The notes: generated from the sequence alone by a model not told the origin. A stretch of 6,328 bases of DNA from an uncultured Traorella sp. (GCA_945919165.1 CAMEIZ010000106.1:1-6328); one strand, 5' to 3'. Positions 1-6,052 are shown, counted from the first letter of the stretch. Translations and numbers: made by a program.

Positions 1-1
1 T

Positions 2-430
2 TTAAAAATGCTGGAATTAACAGCTGGTAAAGTTGCAACGATGTATGATACACCATTAGGATTCAGACATGGACCAAAATCAATTATCAATGACGAAACA
101 CTGACTGTAATTTATTTAAGTGATGATGCTTATTCTTATCAGTATGAACTTGATTTGATCAAGGAAATGAGCGGTCAGAGAAAAGGCAACAAGATTTTCG
201 CAGTTACGAATACAGATCGTCCAGAAGTAAAAGAACTTGTTGACTTCTATTACTCATTTAATGGTGAAAAACGCAACAATGTTGAATTAGGACTTGACTA
301 CATTACAGTGGCTCAGTGTGTAGCCTTGTACAAATCTTTATCTTACGGTATTACTCCGGATAATCCATGTCCAAGCGGAGAAGTTAACCGTGTTGTTAAG
401 GGTGTAATCTTATACCCATATTCAAAATAG
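2..430 (+). CDS. agaS: AgaS-type SIS-domain sugar-phosphate isomerase/deaminase, C-terminal part
   Basis: The gene enters from the left edge; the frame is open from base 2, so the ATG at 8 is an internal Met and not the start. About 142 C-terminal residues are visible, of a family that is usually near 390. Counting from the Met at position 8, the family hallmark GFRHGPKS lies at residues 18-25 and PDNPCPSGEVNRVV at 117-130, followed by a short tail ending in PYSK. These blocks are typical of AgaS, a cytoplasmic SIS protein that converts phosphorylated amino sugars (galactosamine-6-phosphate deaminase/isomerase in enterobacteria; older annotations say tagatose-6-phosphate ketose/aldose isomerase). 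The stop TAG lies 15 bases before the EIIA start, so the two genes are almost certainly co-transcribed, which fits catabolism of a sugar imported by a mannose-family PTS. The exact substrate is inferred from family membership only. Confidence 0.88.
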   Translation, partial: LKMLELTAGKVATMYDTPLGFRHGPKSIINDETLTVIYLSDDAYSYQYELDLIKEMSGQRKGNKIFAVTNTDRPEVKELVDFYYSFNGEKRNNVELGLDYITVAQCVALYKSLSYGITPDNPCPSGEVNRVVKGVILYPYSK

Positions 431-445
431 AAAGGTAGAAAAACA

Positions 446-877
446 ATGATTGGAATTTTAGTAACAGGTCATGGCAATTTCGCAACAGGATTGAGCAGTT
501 CAGTGAAACTGATTGCAGGACTGCCTGAAAAGTATGAAATGGTTGATTTCCTTGAAAGCTATTCAGTAGATGATCTTTCAAGAGAATTAAATGCTGCAAT
601 GGATCGTTTAAAAGACTGTGATGGTATTTTGGTATTTGCTGACTTGGCAGGTGGTTCACCATTTAAGACAGCTGTAGAAATCGGTGTTGGACGCCCGGAA
701 AACATTCAGGTTATCGGTGGTACTAACTTGGGTATGATCATTGAAATCTCAATGGCAAGAGGATTTATCACAGATATGGATGATCTGGTAAATATGGCTG
801 TGAATACAGGTAAAGATCAGGTTGTTCATTTTACACTTCAGACTCATACTGAAGATACTGACGGAGACGGAATCTAA
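446..877 (+). CDS. PTS mannose/fructose/sorbose-family EIIA component
   Basis: This complete 143-residue protein has the EIIA-Man fold signature. The N-terminus MIGILVTGHG places the phospho-accepting His at residue 9. FADLAGGSPFKTA at 64-76 includes the conserved Asp (D66) next to the active site, and GGTNLGM follows at 91-97. It accepts phosphate from HPr and passes it to a mannose-family EIIB in the cytoplasm. The length is slightly above a bare EIIA domain because of an acidic tail (EDTDGDGI), and there is no fused EIIB domain. An AAAGG-type ribosome site sits in the 15-base gap after agaS, and the ATG is the only sensible start. A hairpin terminator follows the stop directly, so this is the last gene of the upstream operon. 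The agaS neighbour suggests an amino-sugar transporter (agaF-like), but the sugar is not proven. Confidence 0.93.
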   Translation: MIGILVTGHGNFATGLSSSVKLIAGLPEKYEMVDFLESYSVDDLSRELNAAMDRLKDCDGILVFADLAGGSPFKTAVEIGVGRPENIQVIGGTNLGMIIEISMARGFITDMDDLVNMAVNTGKDQVVHFTLQTHTEDTDGDGI

Positions 878-883
878 AAAAAC

Positions 884-915
884 AAGGGTATTCGCTATGA
901 GCGGGTATCCTTTTT
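884..915 (+). terminator. Rho-independent terminator after the EIIA gene
   Basis: The arms GGGTATTCGC (886-895) and GCGGGTATCC (901-910) pair over 10 positions, three of them G-U wobbles, around the loop TATGA. An A-rich run at 876-885 precedes the stem and five T follow at 911-915, with A884/A885 able to pair with the first T. It begins 6 bases after the EIIA stop codon. It closes the agaS-EIIA operon, and the SD of the next EIIB begins 5-8 bases past its T-run. Any transcript reaching that gene from upstream must read through it. Confidence 0.8.
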
Positions 916-922
916 GACATCA

Positions 923-928
923 GGGAGG
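923..928 (+). promoter_or_regulatory. Ribosome binding site that fixes the EIIB start
   Basis: GGGAGG is a strong SD. It lies 6 bases before the ATG at 935 and directly abuts the ATG at 929, so 935 is the workable start. The frame could be extended back to a TTG at 914, but that codon lies in the T-run of the terminator and would place the SD inside the coding region. Confidence 0.75.
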
Positions 929-934
929 ATGAAT

Positions 935-1435
935 ATGAGTCTTGCGGAAATCGTATTAACGCGAATTGATAATCGTTTAGTTCATGGTCAGGTAGGCAGC
1001 AACTGGACAAGTTCCTTAAATGTAGATACGATTGTAGTTGTAGATGATAAGGCTGCCATGGATATCTTTCAGCGTAAGTTAATGGAAAGCGTAGCCAGGG
1101 CGGCCAATGTGCATATCAGCTTTTATACGCTGCATGATTTTGTGGAACGATATTTTGAGTGTGATTCTAAACAGAAGCTGTTTTTGGTAATCAATGATCC
1201 TTGCGTAGCTATCAGGCTTGTTGAAAAGAAAGTGCCGATTCAGACCATTAATATTGGGAATATGCATTATGCAAGAGGCAAGGTCATGTTTAACCGTAAA
1301 GTTTATCTTTCAAAAGAAGAAGTTGATGCAATCAATGAACTGATTGATCATGGAGTTATACTGTATTATCAGGATGTTCCAGGCAGCATTATTGAGAAAG
1401 TTGAACATTTACAATATGATTCAATGAGAAAATAA
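935..1435 (+). CDS. PTS mannose/fructose/sorbose-family EIIB component (stand-alone)
   Basis: The protein has 166 residues from the SD-supported ATG. The EIIB-Man/Sor signature LTRIDNRLVHGQV is at residues 8-20, with the phosphorylated His at residue 17. Other family blocks are INIGNMH in the middle and QDVPG near the C-terminus, so length and catalytic residue are normal. EIIB takes phosphate from EIIA and hands it to the sugar during transport through EIIC/EIID. The gene is isolated: a terminator lies just upstream, a bidirectional terminator just downstream, and no EIIC or EIID is beside it. It may pair with membrane subunits encoded left of the window. It could also serve as a regulatory EIIB that phosphorylates the PRD2 domain of the nearby LevR; that is inference. 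I saw no convincing dedicated promoter, so expression may depend on read-through. It is paralogous to the EIIB at 5562-6032. Confidence 0.92.
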   Translation: MSLAEIVLTRIDNRLVHGQVGSNWTSSLNVDTIVVVDDKAAMDIFQRKLMESVARAANVHISFYTLHDFVERYFECDSKQKLFLVINDPCVAIRLVEKKVPIQTINIGNMHYARGKVMFNRKVYLSKEEVDAINELIDHGVILYYQDVPGSIIEKVEHLQYDSMRK

Positions 1436-1438
1436 TCG

Positions 1439-1469
1439 AAAAAAAGCCACTGTTATCCAGTGGTTTTTT
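1439..1469. terminator. Bidirectional terminator between convergent EIIB and rpoN
   Basis: The arms CCACTG (1447-1452) and CAGTGG (1458-1463) pair perfectly around the 5-base loop TTATC. A run of seven A (1439-1445) lies on the left and six T (1464-1469) on the right, so the stem can extend by A-T pairs and works as a terminator on either strand. It serves the forward EIIB, which ends at 1435, and the reverse rpoN. The rpoN stop codon (TTA at 1453-1455 on the plus strand) lies in the loop, so the last codons of rpoN form half of its own terminator. Confidence 0.85.
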
Positions 1470-2697
1470 GATGAATCTTATTGTTTTTTCGTTGTGAAGA
1501 ATTGAATAAATACAGCTGTTCACGATATTTGGCAACCGTTCTTCGGGCAATGACAATGCCTTTCTTTTCCAGTTCTTTTTTTATTTTCATGTCACTGTAA
1601 GGATGATCCTTTTTTTCGTTTTTCAATATTTCAAGAATGGCTTCTTTGATTTCTTTTTTGGTGTGTGAACAAGATCCTCCGCTGACAAAAAAATATTTAA
1701 GTGGATAATACTGGTGTTCAAATTCACAGGACTTTTGAGAGATCGCTCTTGAAACGGTTGAGATATGAAGGCCTGTTTTTTTGGCTACCATTTCCAGAGT
1801 ACAATGGACAAGCGGCTTATGAGTGAGGAAAAAGTCTTTCTGAATTTCACAGATTGCTTTCATGATCATCATAAGGGTGAGTTTTCTTTTTTCATAAGCT
1901 GCCATCATTTGACGGGCTTCTGAGAGCTGTTTTTTCATAAAAGCTTGATATTCTTTGTTTTCACTTTCAAATTCATTGAGTTCAAGATGAAAATCATCTT
2001 CTGTCATTTTGATATCAATGGTTTGCTGATTGACTTCAATGATGAATTCAGCACTCAGATAAGTACTTAAAGTAGAGTAGCTGCTGGCTGGTTTGGGATT
2101 GAGTGTTTGAATAAAGTGAAAAGCTTCAACGATTTCATCTTCGTTAACCTGAAGAATATCAGCTATCTTATCAAAACGGCGTAAGGCTGCATCTTCTAAA
2201 TGCTCACAAAGCTGATAAGCCAGATCTTTTTTTATAGAATCAGAATGAAGGCACTGAAGCTGTAAACAGTCTTTTAAAGAAAAAGCAAAACAGCCATAGG
2301 GTTCACAGTTTCTTAACAGGGATAAATGGGCATCAAATTGAGCTTGAGAGACTTTGTTTTCACTTTTTAAGGAAGCATAGTCTTTTTTAAAATATCCGTT
2401 GGAATCAATTTCACTGAAAAGGGAATCAATTAATTCAGGATCATAATCGTAAAAAGAAAGCTGTTTGATGATTTCATCATAGAGAGAAGGCTGTGAAGTA
2501 TCATATTGAAGAAAAGCATCAGCATCACTCTCTTGATTACTTACAAAGCCAAAAGAAGGATTATATTGAGCATATTCACGAAAATACTGAATCATTTCAT
2601 TTGTGGAAAGAGAAAGAACCTTCAAAGAATTTGCTTTGAGGGTGTTATAGGTATTTTTTTGTTTGAGATCCAGTTTTGGCAATAGTTTTTGTTTCAT
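1453..2697 (-). CDS. rpoN: RNA polymerase sigma-54 factor (RpoN/SigL)
   Basis: This 414-residue protein has all three sigma-54 regions. Region I is near residues 20-48 (a Leu-rich block ending YNPSF, aligning with the usual LxxNPxLE). The core-binding domain contains CEPYGCFAFSLKDCLQLQCL (131-150) and IQTLNPKPA (196-204). The DNA-binding part has a helix-turn-helix (LEMVAKKTGLHISTVSRAIS, 301-320, then LKYFFVSGG) and an exact RpoN box ARRTVAKYRE at 384-393, which reads the -24 element. It directs polymerase to -24/-12 promoters and needs an ATP-hydrolysing activator, here most likely the divergent levR product. It is somewhat shorter than B. subtilis SigL, and region I is poor in glutamine. 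AAAGG lies 6 bases before the ATG. The gene is convergent with the EIIB on its left. A single dedicated PTS role is inferred from the neighbours. Confidence 0.95.
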   Translation of the reverse strand: MKQKLLPKLDLKQKNTYNTLKANSLKVLSLSTNEMIQYFREYAQYNPSFGFVSNQESDADAFLQYDTSQPSLYDEIIKQLSFYDYDPELIDSLFSEIDSNGYFKKDYASLKSENKVSQAQFDAHLSLLRNCEPYGCFAFSLKDCLQLQCLHSDSIKKDLAYQLCEHLEDAALRRFDKIADILQVNEDEIVEAFHFIQTLNPKPASSYSTLSTYLSAEFIIEVNQQTIDIKMTEDDFHLELNEFESENKEYQAFMKKQLSEARQMMAAYEKRKLTLMMIMKAICEIQKDFFLTHKPLVHCTLEMVAKKTGLHISTVSRAISQKSCEFEHQYYPLKYFFVSGGSCSHTKKEIKEAILEILKNEKKDHPYSDMKIKKELEKKGIVIARRTVAKYREQLYLFNSSQRKNNKIHQKTTG

Positions 2698-2755
2698 TTT
2701 GTACCTTTAAAAACATTATAAAATATAGTATGATGAAAAAAAAGGGGGGTTCTTC
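2698..2755. promoter_or_regulatory. Divergent rpoN/levR promoter region
   Basis: These 58 AT-rich bases must hold the start signals of both genes. For levR a plausible sigma-A promoter is TTTAAA (2706-2711), a 17-base spacer and TATGAT (2729-2734), giving a leader of about 15 bases. For rpoN the minus strand carries an exact TATAAT (2720 down to 2715), but the -35 position is only a T-run, and this start would leave a very short leader. The two candidates overlap, so their transcription could interfere. No -24/-12 element is present here, which argues against sigma-54 driving its own gene or levR. Confidence 0.35.
2741..2749 (+). promoter_or_regulatory. Ribosome binding site of levR with a six-G run
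   Basis: AAAGGGGGG lies 6 bases before the levR ATG at 2756. It matches AAGGAGG with one A-to-G change. A run of six G stands out in this AT-rich background and follows a run of eight A, which makes the tract potentially prone to slippage. Confidence 0.6.
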
Positions 2756-5491
2756 ATGAAAAATAAGGTTTTGGAAGAATTGAAAAAGCGCTGTCATAAT
2801 CATGAAATTGAAGAAAATGTCATTTTTACGGCACAAGACTTATCCTCTGCTTTGAATATTTCAAGAAATACAGCCAGTCAGTATCTGAATGAATTTGTTT
2901 CAAAAAACGAAGTAATCAAAATAAATACTCGTCCGGTTTATTTCTTTGAAACCAAAGAGGTTGAAGCAAAGTACAAGAAAAAAGCAAATCGCTTTGTCTT
3001 TTCAAATTTTGAAGAATTCAAAGAGGCATTTAATTCCAATCAGCATGATTTTGAAAAACTTATTGGAGCCAAAGGATCTCTTTTGAATGTTGTGAATCAC
3101 TGTAAAGCTGCCGTATCTTATCCTGGGAATGGACTTCCAATCTTGATTCACGGGCCTACGGGAACAGGGAAAAGCATGATTGCTTCCTTATGCTATGAAT
3201 ATGCGAAAAGGCACCATATTCTGGAAGAAAATGGACGCTTTGTTTCAGTAAACTGCTCGGAATATGCAAATAATCCGGAATTGTTAACAGCTAATTTGTT
3301 TGGTCATGTGAAGGGTGCCTATACCGGTGCTGATGAAGAAAGCAATGGATTGATCGATTTGGCAAATGGCGGACTTTTGTTTTTGGATGAAGTACACTGT
3401 TTGAAGGCTGAATGTCAGGAAAAACTGTTTTTCTTTATGGATAAGGGAATTTATCATAAAGTTGGAGATAATGATAAATGGTATGAAAGCAAATGTCGAA
3501 TCGTATTTGCGACAACTGAGGATCCTCATGATGCTCTCTTAAAAACGCTTTTGAGAAGGATTCCGATTATGGTTCATGTGCCTTCTCTAAAAGATCGTCC
3601 TTTAGTGGAGAAAAAAGAATTGATTTATACAATATTGATGAAGGAAAGCGTTCGTTTGAATCGCAATATTGAAATCAGTAATATGGTTTATCAGACCTTG
3701 ATGGATTTTGAATTTGTTGGAAATGTCGGGGCTTTGGAGAATGCGATCAAAGCGGCATGTGCAAATGCTTTCTTATCACGAAAAAGTGATAAGATAGTCA
3801 GTATTCACCTTAATGCTTTGCCGGATTATATACTGGCGCCATTAAAGACTGTCCAATTGAAAGTCAGTGAAGATCATCATGATACAATGATTCCGTTGGA
3901 TCGTTTGGCAAAAAATGCTTTGGTGACAGATTCACTTCTTCACCTTTATGAACAGATTGTTGCCAGCTATGAAAATTATGTATTAAGCGGCACATCTTTT
4001 GAAACCATGGTGGATTCCATGCGTGATCTGATTACCCACTATATCGATTATATTGCTTATAAAAATCGTTATCACAGCATTGCCAATGACGATTATCTTT
4101 TAAAGATTGTTGATAAGATTTATTCAATCATGATCAACAAATATTCATTGCAGATTTCCAATAATGAAATCCGGATGTATTCCAAGATGCTCAGTGACTA
4201 TACCCGCCATGTTGTAGATGCCAAGGTTTGGCTTTTGGCACATAAAAGAAGCGTTGAAGATTTAATCAAAACCCTTCATGAAAAAGCACCGCGTTCCTTT
4301 ACGATTGCCAAAGAGGTTGTGGAAAATGTTTCACTGAATCTGGATATTGAACTGGATGATTTAATGATCGTTATTCAGACGATTTCATTGATGTCCTATG
4401 AAAAAATTCCAAATCCAAGCAGTGTGGGAGTTATCTTGTGCCATGGCTATTCAACTGCCAGCAGTATTGCTGACACAGTCAATAAGATGCTGGGACAGTA
4501 TATTTTTGATGGGATTGACATGCAGATTGATTTAAGTATTGAAAAAGTAGCGATGCTGGCAGATGAATATTTGAAACGGAAACAGCCGATTGAAGAATTA
4601 ATGCTGTTAGTAGACATGGGAAGTCTGGAGGAAATCTATAAAAGAATCAGGCCGATTGCCAATTGTAATATTGCCTTGATGAATAATGTTTCAACTCGTA
4701 TTGCACTTGAAGCCGGTATGCAACTGATGCAGGGAAAAAATGTTGCGGAAATTCTTGATCATATCAAAGAAAACTATGAACTTTCTACTCAGTACATTGC
4801 CAGTGAGAAGAAGAAAAATGCGATTGTTGCGATTTGTGCTACCGGACTTGGAGCGGCTATTAAGATCAGTGAGCTGTTGCTTTCTTCTCTGCCTTGCAAG
4901 ATTCCAGTTGAAATAATTCCGTATGAGTATCAGCTTTTAGTGGAAAACAATGATCAGGATAAGCTTTTTTCAAAGTATAATGTTGAACTTTTGATAGGAA
5001 CGATTGATCCTCAAGTGAAAAACCATGATTTCATTCCTGTTGAAAACTTGATGATGAATGATGGTATTGATAAGCTGGAAAGAATTATCGACAATTACTT
5101 AAATGAAGAGGAAAGACTTCAGTTTCGAAGTAATATCATGAAAAACTTTACGTTGTCGAACATTGTCAATCATCTGACAATTTTGAATGCGGAAAAAGTG
5201 ATGGAGGATGTGGAAGATATCGTTGATTATCTGGAACAAAAACTGAATTGTTCATTGGATCCGACAAGAAAAATAGGTCTTTATATGCATTTAAGCTGTT
5301 TGATTGAAAGACTGATGCTGCGCAATGAAATCACAATGATTGAAGGAATTGATGAAAAGATGCAGAAACATCTTTTGTTTGCAGAGGTTGTCAAGGAAGC
5401 TTTTAGTGTCGTAGAAATGAAATATAGTGTCGTATTACCGGATGCTGAGATCCTTTTTATCCTGAATTATTTTCAAAATATCGAAAAATAA
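2756..5491 (+). CDS. levR: LevR-type sigma-54-dependent activator with PTS regulatory domains
   Basis: This 911-residue protein has the full LevR layout. An N-terminal winged helix (about 20-65; LNISRNTASQYLNEF) binds DNA. The AAA+ domain (about 100-345) has Walker A GPTGTGKS (133-140), the sigma-54-contacting loop GAYTGA (187-192, a Tyr variant of GAFTGA), Walker B LLFLDE (207-212), sensor I FATTE (251-255) and Arg-finger candidates R267/R268. PRD1 follows (roughly 440-550). Next are an EIIA-Man-like domain (about 555-680) with H563 in VILCHGYSTASS, an EIIB-Gat-like domain (about 688-785) with C694 in CATGLGAA, and PRD2 (about 800-911) with H845 in GLYMHLSCLIERL. H563 and H845 correspond by motif to B. 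subtilis LevR His585 (HPr, activating) and His869 (EIIB, inhibiting). It should activate the -24/-12 promoter just downstream of its own gene. It is transcribed away from rpoN and ends in a terminator shared with that promoter. No key residue appears lost. Confidence 0.95.
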   Translation: MKNKVLEELKKRCHNHEIEENVIFTAQDLSSALNISRNTASQYLNEFVSKNEVIKINTRPVYFFETKEVEAKYKKKANRFVFSNFEEFKEAFNSNQHDFEKLIGAKGSLLNVVNHCKAAVSYPGNGLPILIHGPTGTGKSMIASLCYEYAKRHHILEENGRFVSVNCSEYANNPELLTANLFGHVKGAYTGADEESNGLIDLANGGLLFLDEVHCLKAECQEKLFFFMDKGIYHKVGDNDKWYESKCRIVFATTEDPHDALLKTLLRRIPIMVHVPSLKDRPLVEKKELIYTILMKESVRLNRNIEISNMVYQTLMDFEFVGNVGALENAIKAACANAFLSRKSDKIVSIHLNALPDYILAPLKTVQLKVSEDHHDTMIPLDRLAKNALVTDSLLHLYEQIVASYENYVLSGTSFETMVDSMRDLITHYIDYIAYKNRYHSIANDDYLLKIVDKIYSIMINKYSLQISNNEIRMYSKMLSDYTRHVVDAKVWLLAHKRSVEDLIKTLHEKAPRSFTIAKEVVENVSLNLDIELDDLMIVIQTISLMSYEKIPNPSSVGVILCHGYSTASSIADTVNKMLGQYIFDGIDMQIDLSIEKVAMLADEYLKRKQPIEELMLLVDMGSLEEIYKRIRPIANCNIALMNNVSTRIALEAGMQLMQGKNVAEILDHIKENYELSTQYIASEKKKNAIVAICATGLGAAIKISELLLSSLPCKIPVEIIPYEYQLLVENNDQDKLFSKYNVELLIGTIDPQVKNHDFIPVENLMMNDGIDKLERIIDNYLNEEERLQFRSNIMKNFTLSNIVNHLTILNAEKVMEDVEDIVDYLEQKLNCSLDPTRKIGLYMHLSCLIERLMLRNEITMIEGIDEKMQKHLLFAEVVKEAFSVVEMKYSVVLPDAEILFILNYFQNIEK
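5404..5434 (+). repeat. 10-bp direct repeat, candidate activator-binding site (UAS)
   Basis: TAGTGTCGTA occurs at 5404-5413 and again at 5425-5434, a period of 21 bp or two DNA turns. The pair is centred about 124 bp before the predicted start of the sigma-54 promoter at 5516-5532, a normal place for an enhancer-binding protein and close to where the B. subtilis LevR site lies. It is inside the levR coding region (S884-V886 and S891-V893 use the same codons), so a purely protein-level explanation is possible. Confidence 0.35.
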
Positions 5492-5495
5492 ACTG

Positions 5496-5529
5496 AATTG
5501 TGCCAGCGACAGAAGTTGGCACAATTTTT
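5496..5529 (+). terminator. Rho-independent terminator of levR, overlapping the sigma-54 promoter
   Basis: AATTGTGCCA (5496-5505) and TGGCACAATT (5517-5526) are perfect 10-bp inverted repeats. Two further pairs (G5506-T5516 wobble, C5507-G5515) leave a 7-base loop, GACAGAA. A T-run at 5525-5529 follows. The hairpin starts 4 bases after the levR stop. Its right arm is also the -24 element of the next promoter, so one sequence serves both purposes. Confidence 0.8.
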
Positions 5530-5532
5530 GCT
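5516..5532 (+). promoter_or_regulatory. Sigma-54 (-24/-12) promoter of the EIIB-EIIC operon
   Basis: TTGGCAC-AATTT-TTGCT matches the sigma-54 consensus TGGCAC-N5-TTGCW. The GG (5518-5519) and GC (5530-5531) are exactly 12 bp apart, as sigma-54 requires. The start would fall near 5543, leaving about 19 bases before the EIIB ATG at 5562 with the SD GGAGGTGG (5550-5557) between. The gene order (levR immediately upstream, rpoN beyond it) makes LevR the obvious activator. Confidence 0.92.
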
Positions 5533-5561
5533 AGAATAAAAGTGAGAATGGAGGTGGATTT

Positions 5562-6032
5562 ATGGAACCAAATATTTTGCTGACAAGAATTGATAATCGT
5601 CTGGTTCATGGTCAGGTAGGGGTTGTTTGGACAAAGACACTTGGTGCTAATTTAATCGTCGTATGTGATGATACAGTAGCAAATGAAAAGATCCAACAGA
5701 CACTGATGGAAGTGACAGCGAAATCATCAGGAGCAGGTATTCGTTTTTTCAGTGTTGATAAAACGATTGCAATCATCGGTAACGCTGCACCAGAACAGAA
5801 GATCTTCATTGTCTGCAGAACACCAAAAGAGGTTAGACGTTTGGTTGAAGGCGGTGTCAAGCTGAAGGATGTCAACGTCGGAAACATGCATTTCTCTGAA
5901 GGGAAACGTCCAATTACGAAGAAAGTGTATGTGGATGATCAGGACATGGAAGATCTGAAATACTTGGCAAGCCAGGGTGTGAATGTCTATGCTCAGGATG
6001 TTCCGGGAGATTCTATCTTTAAAATCGAATAA
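5562..6032 (+). CDS. PTS mannose/fructose/sorbose-family EIIB component, first gene of the sigma-54 operon
   Basis: The protein has 156 residues. The signature LTRIDNRLVHGQVG is at 7-20, with the phosphorylated His at residue 16. VNVGNMHFSEGKR comes later and QDVPG near the C-terminus. It is a cytoplasmic subunit that transfers phosphate from EIIA to the incoming sugar. A strong SD (GGAGGTGG) precedes the ATG, and the predicted sigma-54 start site is about 19 bases upstream. The EIIC gene starts 20 bases after its stop. In the B. subtilis lev system the operon's own EIIB phosphorylates LevR PRD2 and shuts the operon down when sugar is absent; this protein is the natural candidate for that role here. 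It shares a 14-residue identical stretch with the EIIB at 935-1435 but differs widely elsewhere. The sugar is not determinable; fructose, mannose, sorbose and GalNAc systems all use this family. Confidence 0.94.
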   Translation: MEPNILLTRIDNRLVHGQVGVVWTKTLGANLIVVCDDTVANEKIQQTLMEVTAKSSGAGIRFFSVDKTIAIIGNAAPEQKIFIVCRTPKEVRRLVEGGVKLKDVNVGNMHFSEGKRPITKKVYVDDQDMEDLKYLASQGVNVYAQDVPGDSIFKIE

Positions 6033-6040
6033 TTGAAAAA

Positions 6041-6044
6041 GGAG
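6041..6044 (+). promoter_or_regulatory. Ribosome binding site of the EIIC gene
   Basis: AAAAAGGAG (6036-6044) ends 8 bases before the ATG at 6053. It fixes the start of the truncated EIIC gene and lies in a 20-base gap, which supports co-transcription with the EIIB. Confidence 0.75.
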
Positions 6045-6052
6045 ATGAAATT

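Noticed and set aside
396..662. Reverse-strand open frame of 88 codons over agaS/EIIA
   Set aside because: Antisense to two well-supported genes, with no SD and no recognisable domain.
903..918. GG at 904-905 and GA at 916-917, a sigma-54-like spacing upstream of the first EIIB
   Set aside because: The -24 element is a poor match (GGGTAT for TGGCAC) and the -12 position lacks the GC; the hairpin explains these bases.
914..919. Exact TTGACA at the end of the EIIA terminator, a possible -35 for the EIIB gene
   Set aside because: The matching -10 would fall inside the start of the coding region and nothing there resembles TATAAT; the TTG is part of the terminator T-run.
914..934. N-terminal extension of the first EIIB from the TTG at 914
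   Set aside because: It would start in the terminator T-run and put the strong SD inside the gene; family proteins begin right before LTRIDNR.
3284..3529. Reverse-strand open frame of 81 codons within levR
   Set aside because: Antisense to the AAA+ domain of levR; no support beyond being open.
4235..4241. TTGGCAC inside levR, a possible second -24 element
   Set aside because: The bases 12 bp on are AA; the nearest GC is 14 bp away, which is wrong spacing for sigma-54.
5493..5505. Reverse-strand TGGCAC in the left hairpin arm, a possible divergent sigma-54 promoter
   Set aside because: No TTGC-like -12 element at the right distance on that strand, and it would fire into the 3' end of levR.
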